Positions 9,012 to 15,957 of a stretch of DNA of 64,000 bases are shown piece by piece. Origin of the DNA: Pseudomonas lini. GTDB lineage: Bacteria > Pseudomonadota > Gammaproteobacteria > Pseudomonadales > Pseudomonadaceae. The position numbers and the translations under genes were made by a program. Location: NCBI RefSeq assembly GCF_001042905.1, contig NZ_JYLB01000001.1, forward strand, positions 682,001 to 746,000, given 5' to 3'. Position 1 is the stretch's first letter. Each line of letters begins with the position of its first letter. The notes beneath the pieces are model-generated. The model made no database searches and was not told the origin of the DNA. It saw only the letters and a list, made by a program, of their open reading frames with translations.

Positions 9012-9045
9012 ACAGTGCGACGGGAGAAAATACCCGTCGTACTGT
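9012..9045 (+). terminator. Stem-loop after the 6970 gene
   Basis: ACAGTGCGACGGG and CCCGTCGTACTGT form a 13-base stem with one mismatch and an eight-base A-rich loop, 18 bases after the stop codon. It lacks a strong T run, so efficiency is uncertain. Confidence 0.6.
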
Positions 9046-9222
9046 TGTAATGCATTTGCATACGTTTCAAGAAAAACTCTGAAGGAATTTTCGCGTATTA
9101 AATTAGGATAAATCCTACAGAACTTTGTGAAATTCCCAGATAGCCTAGCGACCCTCAAATAGCTGGCCCGCTCATCTCCGAGAGTGCCCAGCGCTCGAGT
9201 TTTATTCAGGCAGGTGTCTACT

Positions 9223-11475
9223 ATGCGAGGCAAATCTTCATTTATTTCCAGAAATTCAACCGGGTATACATTGCTGTGTCCTTCGTTGCTGGCGTGCTTC
9301 ACTTCATTTGCAATCGCTGCGCCTGTCGTTGGGGGAAATGTAACTATTAATGGCGGCACACCAGAAAGTTGGGACCTTAGCCAGAGTGCAACGCTGACAG
9401 TCAATGGCGCGCAAACGCTCAGCATCACTTCCGACAATTCGACACTAAACGTAAACACCGGTGGCACTACTCAGCAGATTTCGGCCAGCAATGGCTCAAG
9501 CGTCAATCTGAGCGGGGCGACCGTTTCAGGCGTCGGCGGTCTCGCCGCTGTTCTGCTGAGCAACAGTGACGGCACTATCGACAACAGCACTATTACTGGT
9601 AATCGCGTAGGACTGCAGGCGGTTCGTAATATCGCTACTCCGACCGGCTCCAGGGTTACCGTGACAGGCAACAGCACCATTAGTGGTGTGACGGGGGGCG
9701 CCCTGGTCAGTGCCCATAGCACTCTGGACGTCACCGATTCAACCATCCAAGGCACCGGTGCCTCGAGTTACGGGCTTCGGTTGCGCAGTGGGCAGGCCGC
9801 CGCCAGAAACAGCACAATCGTTGGTGGGCAAAACGGTGTACTCATCGATCTTGACCCGAATGACGTTCAACCCACCGTACTTGTCGTTGAAAACACGACC
9901 GTTCAGGGGAACACCGGTTCGGCGATCCTGGTTGACTTTGCCAATGCCGCGACCTCGACAGCGACCATCTCCCTGAACAATTCCCGCTTGCTGGCGGGCA
10001 ACGATACTCTGTTGGATGTGAGGGGTGGTGCCAATACCTCCATGACCGTTAATGGCAGTACGTTGACGGGTAACATCGTTACCGAGCAAGGCAGCACCAC
10101 CCACCTGACTTTACAGAGTAATTCGGTCTTGACCGGTCGCCTTGAAAATGTGACCAGCACCACCATCAATGACAGTTCCAAATGGGTACTGGTGGATGAC
10201 AGCCAAGTCCAGAGTCTTATTCTAAACAACGGCGGTTCAGTGGTTTTCGGCGCTGATAACGCATTCTATCAATTGAACGTAAATAACCTTTCAGGCAATG
10301 GCCGCTTCGTAATGGGCACAGATTTCGCTACGGGCCAGACAGATTTACTGAATGTCACAGGGACCGCCACTGGCAACCATGAATTGTTGATTGCCAGTAG
10401 CGGCGTAGATCCGGCCGCCGGCCAGCCTATTCGCGTGGTTCAAACCACGGGTGGCGATGCACAGTTTTCTCTGGTCAACGGCGCGGTCGATCTTGGGGCG
10501 TTTTCCTACGGGCTGGCAAAAAGTGGCAATGACTGGATTCTCGATCCGAGCACCCGCACGGTCAGCCCAGGCACACGTTCGGTACTCGCGCTATTCAACA
10601 CCGCATCGACCGTGTGGTTAGGCGAGTTGACGTCGTTGCGCACCCGCATGGGGGAGTTGCGATTCAATGGCGGTAAAGCGGGCGCCTAGGGCCGCACCTA
10701 CGGTAACAAGTACAACATTGCCGATGGCTCTGGCGTCGGGTACCAGCAAACCCAACAAGGTTTCACCCTGGGCGCAGATGCGCCGCTGCCTGTCGGAGAC
10801 GGCCAATGGCTGGTGGGTGTGATGGCCGGTCACAGTAAATCCGACCTTGACCTGAACGCTGGCACCTCAGGGAGTGTGGACAGTTACTACCTGGGCACTT
10901 ACGCCACCTGGCTCGATCCCCAGACCGGTTATTATTTCGACGGCGTGTTGAAGGCAAACCGTTTTCGCAATGAAGCGAAAGTTGGTTTGAGCGATGGGGG
11001 CCGGGCCAAGGGCGACTATGACAACTCAGGGCTGGGAGGCTCCATCGAGTTCGGACGCCATATCAGCTTCGCCAATGGCAACTTCCTTGAGCCCTTCACC
11101 CAATGGTCTGCGGTGGTCATTCAAGGCAAGGACTTTTCCCTGGACAACGATTTGCAGGCTGAAGGGGATCGTACGCGTTCCTTTATCGGAAAGGTGGGGG
11201 CTACCGCAGGGCGAAATATTGCACTGGAGCATGGGCGTGTATTGCAGCCTTACCTGCGCGCCGCGTGGGCTCATGAGTTCGCGAAGAGCAATGAAGTTCA
11301 GGTTAACAATAATGTCTTTAATAACGATCTGTCCGGTTCTCGGGCTGAGTTGGGTGCCGGGGTGGCTGTCTCGATGACGTCAAATTTCCACATGCACGCG
11401 GATTTTGACTACAGTAACGGCCGGAATTTTGAGCAGCCTTTTGGTGTCAACGTTGGCTTTCGTTATAAGTGGTAA
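9223..11475 (+). pseudogene. Autotransporter (type V secretion) with pertactin-like passenger, split by an in-frame amber codon
   Basis: One reading frame runs from 9223 to 11475 (751 codons including the stop) with a single TAG at 10687-10689 (codon 489). Before it: signal peptide (TLLCPSLLACFTSFAIAAP) and a Ser/Thr/Asn/Gly-rich beta-helix passenger with repeated STITGN-like rungs and a pertactin-type end. After it: about 262 residues of the beta-barrel, ending in FRYKW as outer-membrane barrels do. The amber replaces the Trp expected before GRTYGNKYN in related autotransporters, so one TGG-to-TAG change explains it. As read, the passenger would lack its translocator. Sequencing error, suppression or true inactivation are all possible. 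The start at 9223 is chosen for its AGGTG site and signal peptide. Confidence 0.88.
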
Positions 11476-11497
11476 ATAATTCTGTTGGATGATTATT

Positions 11498-11524
11498 AAA
11501 AAGGAAGCCTAGGCTTCCTTTTTA
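11498..11524. terminator. Bidirectional rho-independent terminator
   Basis: AAAAAGGAAGCCTAGGCTTCCTTTTT is a near-perfect palindrome flanked by A and T runs. It lies between the convergent ends of the autotransporter gene and the 11542 gene and can stop transcription from both sides. Confidence 0.88.
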
Positions 11525-11541
11525 ATGTTTGGATCAAACGG

Positions 11542-12024
11542 TTATGCAGCTAGACTCGACATGGTGATGTTGCCCTTTGCCGAAAAGACCACATCCATAG
11601 TCAACTCTTTAAGAACATCATCGTCCCGATTTTCAACGATGACGCTCTTCAAATCGCCGGAAAAAATGCCGGTGGAGTCGTCATATTCCAGCTCGGCTGT
11701 TCCCTCGCGTTGGGTATAAATAACAGGCTTGGCTGGGTCGCTATTGTCAGCGAAGGTCAGTCGTACGCGATGTGAATTCGGCACCAGGTCGTAGGTGTCA
11801 TTGGCAAGGCCCTTGGAAAAAGAGAGGGTGAGTTCTTTTGTCGTGTAATCCGGTTCCGAGTCGCGTTGCCGGGCAAACATGACGTAAGCCTCGCCATGAG
11901 GTAGCGGGAAAAGGCGCTCCGAGAGTTCCACCAGACCTGCGTTAAATGCTTCTGCGTTGTTTATCATCCCGGTACAGGTACCGGCGTTAACTGCTTGTCT
12001 TTTTCTTTGCGTGATCATGTTCAT
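11542..12024 (-). CDS. Uncharacterised small beta-rich protein
   Basis: A 160-residue protein I do not recognise, with no signal peptide. The stretch GTAELEYDDSTGIFSGDLKS can be aligned with SGELRIRYDGATARMHGSFW of the 14173 protein and SGQLKMSYNWKTAQMEGDF of the 12288 protein, so it may be a shorter relative carrying only the first domain. I set the start at 12024 because GGAG in ATGGAGACCG then lies nine bases upstream; the longer frame starts at 12045. A lux-box-like palindrome lies 92-111 bases upstream. It shares a terminator with the autotransporter gene. Confidence 0.75.
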   Translation of the reverse strand: MNMITQRKRQAVNAGTCTGMINNAEAFNAGLVELSERLFPLPHGEAYVMFARQRDSEPDYTTKELTLSFSKGLANDTYDLVPNSHRVRLTFADNSDPAKPVIYTQREGTAELEYDDSTGIFSGDLKSVIVENRDDDVLKELTMDVVFSAKGNITMSSLAA

Positions 12025-12115
12025 CAATACGGTCTCCATAGTCATGACAAGATATCCCGCTATTAAAGATAACTTCCGGGATGATGTATCAAACCGCTAA
12101 TGGACCTGCCCTGTA

Positions 12116-12135
12116 AACTGTCAGACTTAGCAGTT
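12116..12135 (-). promoter_or_regulatory. Lux-box-like element inside a 36-base palindrome, upstream of the 12024 start
   Basis: AACTGTCAGACTTAGCAGTT keeps CT-N12-AG and the left half CTGTCAGA, but the right half is imperfect. It is the centre of a longer palindrome, 12108-12143, with 13-base arms (GCCCTGTAAACTG / CAGTTTACAGGGC). It sits at nearly the same distance from its gene as the boxes at 13252 and 15147. The palindrome could alternatively act as a hairpin terminator for the minus-strand gene at 12288. Confidence 0.55.
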
Positions 12136-12240
12136 TACAGGGCGCCATTAATGTGATTTTTATCTGGGGTATCGGTGACGCCGATCAGATGGCTGTCATG
12201 CCTGTGCGGGGGGAGTGCCTGGAAGGTTTGCAGGGGGAAG

Positions 12241-12271
12241 GGCAAAACCGTCACCCTGAGGCTGACGGTTT
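12241..12271 (-). terminator. Rho-independent terminator of the 12288 gene
   Basis: On the minus strand AAACCGTCA-loop-TGACGGTTTT forms a nine-base perfect stem ending in four T, 17 bases after the stop codon of the 12288 gene. Confidence 0.6.
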
Positions 12272-12287
12272 ATCGATGCGATGGACA

Positions 12288-13163
12288 TCAGGGCTTGGGA
12301 ACGTTGTCTTTAATACTGAACTCACCGTTTACCAGAATCTCCTTCCCGTCCTCGTTGAAATACGCAATCAACGTACCCTCGGCATGGCCTGTTCCGGGCA
12401 GCGATTTGAACGAGAGGCTACCCCTGATGGCTTGCAAGAACCCGCCGTGGTGTGGCCTGAAGTAAGTGACCCAAACGTCATTGTTGTCCTTTAACTGGTG
12501 CTCTTTCCCCTCCACGTTTGTTTTGATAAATAGCGCGATATGGGATTGGGTTGGCGGAACCTTATTGTCCATATTCATGCGGCCGACGATCTCCCAGTAA
12601 CCGACTGGATCAAAGGGGATCTCTTTACGTTCGATGCCCACTGTATCGGCATTGAAGGGGCCCCACTCCTGGCTGGCGGCCTGGAAGGTTCCGCTACCGG
12701 TGAGCGAACTACTGTGCTTTACGCCGTCGGTGATCCCCGTCAAATCGAACTGACCGGCACTGATCTCGATCGTAGGGGAGCCAGCCCTGGATTCGAACTG
12801 AAAATCACCTTCCATTTGGGCCGTTTTCCAGTTGTAACTCATTTTGAGTTGGCCGGACGCTGATCCCCATTGACTTCCGCCTTCAGGCGAAAATTGTTCG
12901 TAGTTTGCCCGGGCTTGAGTGTTCAATTCCGGATTCATCACTAATGACAAGTCAAACTCCGATCCATCATCGGGAATGCTGGCGGGTAAATACATTGAAA
13001 TGTATCGCCAATTACCATCGGGCAGGTCCATACGTGCCTTGACATAAAACCGCTGAGGGTACTTCACGATGGCGAAGTCACTCGATCCTTCGAAACGTTC
13101 GTCGAAGTAGTCAATGCTGGCCGACATGGTGCCGGTTGTCTGGCGGGGAATTTTGCTGTCCAT
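12288..13163 (-). CDS. Uncharacterised beta-rich protein, paralogue of the 14173 gene
   Basis: A 291-residue protein without a signal peptide, similar along its whole length to the 14173 product. Shared segments include the N-terminus (PRQTTGTMSASI / PRQSTGTMSATI), GQFDLTGIT / GNFDLTGIT, DPVGYWEIVGRM / DPVGYWEVIGRM and HAEGTLIAYF / HAKGKLAGFF. The ATG at 13163 has an AAGGAG site nine bases upstream and matches the start of the paralogue. With the DUF1345 gene at 13308 it forms a cassette that is duplicated in tandem. A lux-box-like site lies 89-108 bases upstream. No function can be named. Confidence 0.78.
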   Translation of the reverse strand: MDSKIPRQTTGTMSASIDYFDERFEGSSDFAIVKYPQRFYVKARMDLPDGNWRYISMYLPASIPDDGSEFDLSLVMNPELNTQARANYEQFSPEGGSQWGSASGQLKMSYNWKTAQMEGDFQFESRAGSPTIEISAGQFDLTGITDGVKHSSSLTGSGTFQAASQEWGPFNADTVGIERKEIPFDPVGYWEIVGRMNMDNKVPPTQSHIALFIKTNVEGKEHQLKDNNDVWVTYFRPHHGGFLQAIRGSLSFKSLPGTGHAEGTLIAYFNEDGKEILVNGEFSIKDNVPKP

Positions 13164-13251
13164 CACTCTGTGCTCCTTGGCCCTTTAGCCGTCTGGCAAT
13201 CCACTGAAACCAGTGGAAAACCACAGCGTATGAGCTATGAGCAACCAACGT

Positions 13252-13271
13252 AACTGTCAGAGTTGATAGGG
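13252..13271 (-). promoter_or_regulatory. Lux-box-like palindrome upstream of the 13163 start
   Basis: AACTGTCAGAGTTGATAGGG keeps CT-N12-AG, with one mismatch in the CTGTCA-N4-TGACAG core. On the minus strand a TACGCT -10-like hexamer at 13230-13225 stands at exactly the same spacing as TATGCT relative to the box at 15147. Confidence 0.65.
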
Positions 13272-13307
13272 GTAACCGGCCGCTTTGAAGCTTGCGCACA
13301 ATCAGTT

Positions 13308-13811
13308 TCAGCCAAACAACCCCGCCGCAATATTGATCGAAAACCCCAAAATCGCCGTATTGAACACAAACCCGATCAACGACTGCGCCAGCACGATCTT
13401 GCGCAACTCCCGCGTGGCGACGCCCACATCGGCCGTCTGCACCGCCACGCCGATGGTGAACGAGAAATACAGAAAGTCCCAGTAATTGGGGGGGGTCAAC
13501 TCTTCGGCAAAACGCAACGCCGGTTCCTTTCCGTTCCAGGTGTAATACAGCCGGGCATAGTGCACGCTGAAAATCACCCCGATCAGCAACCATGAGCCGA
13601 TCACGGTCAGCGCGGTGAAACCGTAGCGCAGCAGTTTCCGGGTGGTTTCCAGGTCCCTGCTGCCGGCGAGGTCGAAGGTGATGGTGCCGAGGCTGGCCAG
13701 TGCGGCGATGCACACCAGTAGCAACACCAGGCCGGCGTTTTCATCTTCGACCTCGGCAATGCGTTTGACGTCCGGGGCCTTGGTCCGCATGGTGAGCCAG
13801 AGCATCAGCAC
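13308..13811 (-). CDS. DUF1345 membrane protein, duplicated copy with damaged N-terminus (possible pseudogene)
   Basis: Almost identical to the intact DUF1345 gene at 15170-15811, without gaps, over 633 bases (13308-13940). The start region is lost: the codon in place of the ATG reads ATC, the frame is shifted by one base just there, and the next in-frame codon upstream of a run of eight A is TGA (13965-13967). Homologous sequence therefore continues upstream of 13811, but the first plausible start is this GTG, which would remove about 46 residues including the first membrane segments. A one-base change in the A run would restore a longer frame. Probably non-functional or N-terminally altered. 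Confidence 0.6.
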   Translation of the reverse strand: MLMLWLTMRTKAPDVKRIAEVEDENAGLVLLLVCIAALASLGTITFDLAGSRDLETTRKLLRYGFTALTVIGSWLLIGVIFSVHYARLYYTWNGKEPALRFAEELTPPNYWDFLYFSFTIGVAVQTADVGVATRELRKIVLAQSLIGFVFNTAILGFSINIAAGLFG

Positions 13812-13940
13812 CAGATAGGTCCAGACCCCGGCGTTCCAGCCGATGAGGATTTTGCCGAGGATCGAATCGGCCGGAGCCAGAATACCTACCGCGACGCCGA
13901 GTGTGGCAGCGGCGGACAGGCGAGGGTGGGTGCGGGCGAG
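13308..13940. repeat. Tandem duplication, highly conserved part, copy 1
   Basis: Matches 15170-15802 over 633 bases without gaps and with only scattered substitutions; offset 1862 bases. The neighbouring unknown gene and lux-box-like region are also duplicated but far more diverged. Confidence 0.9.
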
Positions 13941-14097
13941 GAGGTTCGATGTGTCGGTTTTTTTTCAAACACGATAGCCCCAACGCCGTCCATTATGACC
14001 ACAACGATAAGGCCGATAATTCCCTGCAGGAGCGAGCGATGCGGCGATCCGACTTGTCCGGTCAGTCAATATCTCTGTTTGTCTTGATCAACTAATT

Positions 14098-14151
14098 CCA
14101 GCCACTTCGATAGGTGCAAAAAATGCATCTATCGAGGTGTCCGGTGGCTGG
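14098..14151. other. Large interrupted stem-loop downstream of the 14173 gene
   Basis: Outer arms CCAGCCAC / GTGGCTGG and inner arms CGATAGGTGCA / TGCATCTATCG enclose an A6 loop. It lies 22 bases past the 3' end of the minus-strand gene at 14173 and may terminate it. The rest of the 13812-14172 interval holds the decayed 5' end of the DUF1345 copy and no further gene. Confidence 0.6.
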
Positions 14152-14172
14152 CGGTTGTTGATGCGATAGACA

Positions 14173-15054
14173 TCAGGACTGAGCGACTTCGTCCTTGATG
14201 TCAAACTCGCCCTTTACCTCGACAGGTTCCTCCTCACCTTGCTGGAAGAACCCAGCTAACTTCCCCTTCGCATGGCCGTTGCCGGGCAACGAGGTGAAAC
14301 TGAGGGTACCCTTGACAGATAGATGGCCGCCACCGTGATCTGGCCTGAAGTAATGGACCCATACGTCATCGTTTTTCTCCAAGTCGTGTTCATAACCGGG
14401 TATGTCCTTTTTGATAAACAGCATGATATGGGATGGGAGCCCTGGAAACCCATCGTCCCTATCCATTCGCCCGATGACTTCCCAATAACCGACGGGATCC
14501 CCAGGCAGCTCTTTAGATTCGATGCTCACCTGATCGGCAATGAACTTGCCCCAGGCACTGTCGGCGGTGAATGAGCCGCTGTCGGTTCGCTGGTTGTTCT
14601 CCCTGACTCCGGCGGTTATGCCAGTCAAATCAAAGTTGCCATTGGTCACGGTCACCTCGATCTCGTCCGCGCCAAACACGCCTTCATACCAGAAGGATCC
14701 ATGCATTCGGGCGGTTGCCCCGTCGTAGCGTATTCTCAGTTCCCCGGATCGCGACCCCAATTGGATTCCAAAATCTGGGGTAAACCGGTCGTAGTTTGCC
14801 CGTGCCTCAATGTTCGGTTCCGGATTCATTTTTAACTGCAAGACAATTTCTGACCCATCATTCGCAATATTCGCCGGTATCCACATTGAAAGGTATCTCC
14901 ACTCGCCATTGGGCAAGTCCATACGTGCATAGAGAAAAAAACGGTCGGGATACTCTACGATGGCGAAGTCACTCCCTCCGACGAACTCTTCGTCGTAGTA
15001 GCTGATGGTCGCTGACATTGTTCCGGTGGATTGGCGGGGCTTTTTGACGTCCAT
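14173..15054 (-). CDS. Uncharacterised beta-rich protein, paralogue of the 12288 gene
   Basis: A 293-residue protein, predicted soluble, with no signal peptide. It seems to have two parts: an N-terminal region with SGELRIRYDGATARMHGSFW, and a C-terminal region from DPVGYWEVIGRM to a charged HDLEKNDDVWVHYFRPDHGG segment also present in the paralogue. I set the start at 15054 because an AGGGAG site precedes it and the paralogue begins at the same point; the frame could extend to 15093. A perfect lux-box-like palindrome lies 93-112 bases upstream. The intact DUF1345 gene lies immediately upstream on the same strand. Function unknown. Confidence 0.78.
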   Translation of the reverse strand: MDVKKPRQSTGTMSATISYYDEEFVGGSDFAIVEYPDRFFLYARMDLPNGEWRYLSMWIPANIANDGSEIVLQLKMNPEPNIEARANYDRFTPDFGIQLGSRSGELRIRYDGATARMHGSFWYEGVFGADEIEVTVTNGNFDLTGITAGVRENNQRTDSGSFTADSAWGKFIADQVSIESKELPGDPVGYWEVIGRMDRDDGFPGLPSHIMLFIKKDIPGYEHDLEKNDDVWVHYFRPDHGGGHLSVKGTLSFTSLPGNGHAKGKLAGFFQQGEEEPVEVKGEFDIKDEVAQS

Positions 15055-15146
15055 TACTGTGCTCCCTGGCTGTTGAGCCATTGGTCCATTCACCGGGCTG
15101 GATATCCGGCGGGAGTCTCAGCATAAGGATTAGGGAAAGCCGGCGT

Positions 15147-15166
15147 AACTGTCAGAGTTGACAGGT
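15147..15166 (-). promoter_or_regulatory. Lux-box-like palindrome upstream of the 15054 start
   Basis: AACTGTCAGAGTTGACAGGT has a perfect CTGTCA-N4-TGACAG core and CT-N12-AG spacing. A TATGCT -10-like hexamer at 15125-15120 places the box centre about 42-44 bases upstream of the implied transcription start, as for activator sites overlapping -35. It sits just past the stop codon of the DUF1345 gene (15170). Confidence 0.72.
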
Positions 15167-15169
15167 GTA

Positions 15170-15802
15170 TCAGCCAAACAATCCCGCCGCAATATTGATC
15201 GAAAACCCTAAAATAGCCGTATTAAACACAAACCCGATCAACGACTGCGCCAGCACGATCTTGCGCAACTCCCGCGTGGCGACGCCCACATCGGCCGTCT
15301 GCACGGCCACGCCGATGGTGAACGAGAAGTACAGAAAGTCCCAGTAATTGGGGGTTTTCAACTCTTCGGCAAAACGCAGTGCTGGTTCCTTTCCGTTCCA
15401 GGTGTAATACAGCCGGGCATAGTGCACGCTGAAAATCACCCCGATCAGCAGCCATGAGCCGATCACGGTCAATGCGGTGAAACCGTAGCGCAGCAGTTTG
15501 CGGGTGGTTTCCAGGTCCCTGCTGCCGGCGAGTTCGAAGGTGATCGTGCCGAGGCTGGCCAGTGCCGCGATGCACACCAGCAGCAACACCAGACCGGCGT
15601 TTTCATCTTCGACCTCGGCGATGCGTTTGACGTCTGGGGCCTTGGCCCGCATGGTCAACCAGAGCATCAGCACCAGATAGGTCCAGACCCCGGCGTTCCA
15701 GCCGATGAGGATTTTGCCGAGGATCGAATCGGCCGGAGCCAGAATGCCTACCGCGACGCCGAGTGTGGCAGCGGCGGACAGGCGAGGGTGGGTGCGGGCG
15801 AG
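15170..15802. repeat. Tandem duplication, highly conserved part, copy 2
   Basis: Partner of 13308-13940. Homology stops at the DUF1345 start codon, where this copy retains ATG. Confidence 0.9.
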
Positions 15803-15811
15803 TAGGGGCAT
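15170..15811 (-). CDS. DUF1345 family integral membrane protein
   Basis: A 213-residue protein with about five hydrophobic segments, including [49 protein letters not shown] and [18 protein letters not shown]. The motif [20 protein letters not shown] is characteristic of DUF1345. Members are inner-membrane proteins of unknown function. Only a weak ribosome site is visible. A nearly identical but 5'-damaged copy lies at 13308. The gene stands 44 bases from the unknown gene's lux-box region, so the cassette of DUF1345 plus unknown protein duplicated as a unit. Confidence 0.88.
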   Translation of the reverse strand: MPLLARTHPRLSAAATLGVAVGILAPADSILGKILIGWNAGVWTYLVLMLWLTMRAKAPDVKRIAEVEDENAGLVLLLVCIAALASLGTITFELAGSRDLETTRKLLRYGFTALTVIGSWLLIGVIFSVHYARLYYTWNGKEPALRFAEELKTPNYWDFLYFSFTIGVAVQTADVGVATRELRKIVLAQSLIGFVFNTAILGFSINIAAGLFG

Positions 15812-15865
15812 GGAAGTTCACTTTGACGGCGCGTCTCTGCACCATAGCGCACGCGACACCGCTTT

Positions 15866-15950
15866 TGTAGGAGCTGCCGAAGGCTGCGATCTTTTGATCT
15901 TGATCTTTAAAAGCAAAGTCAAAAGATCGCAGCCTTCGGCAGCTCCTACA
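15866..15950. repeat. REP inverted pair (GTAGGAGCTGCCGAAGGCTG type)
   Basis: Two inverted arms separated by a short AT-rich spacer, between the DUF1345 gene and the end of the RND pump gene. Confidence 0.9.
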
Positions 15951-15957
15951 GGTGGAA

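Noticed and set aside
13984..14097. Stretch CAGGAGCGAGCGATGCGGCGATC as a REP copy
   Set aside because: A single imperfect arm without a partner; resemblance too weak.
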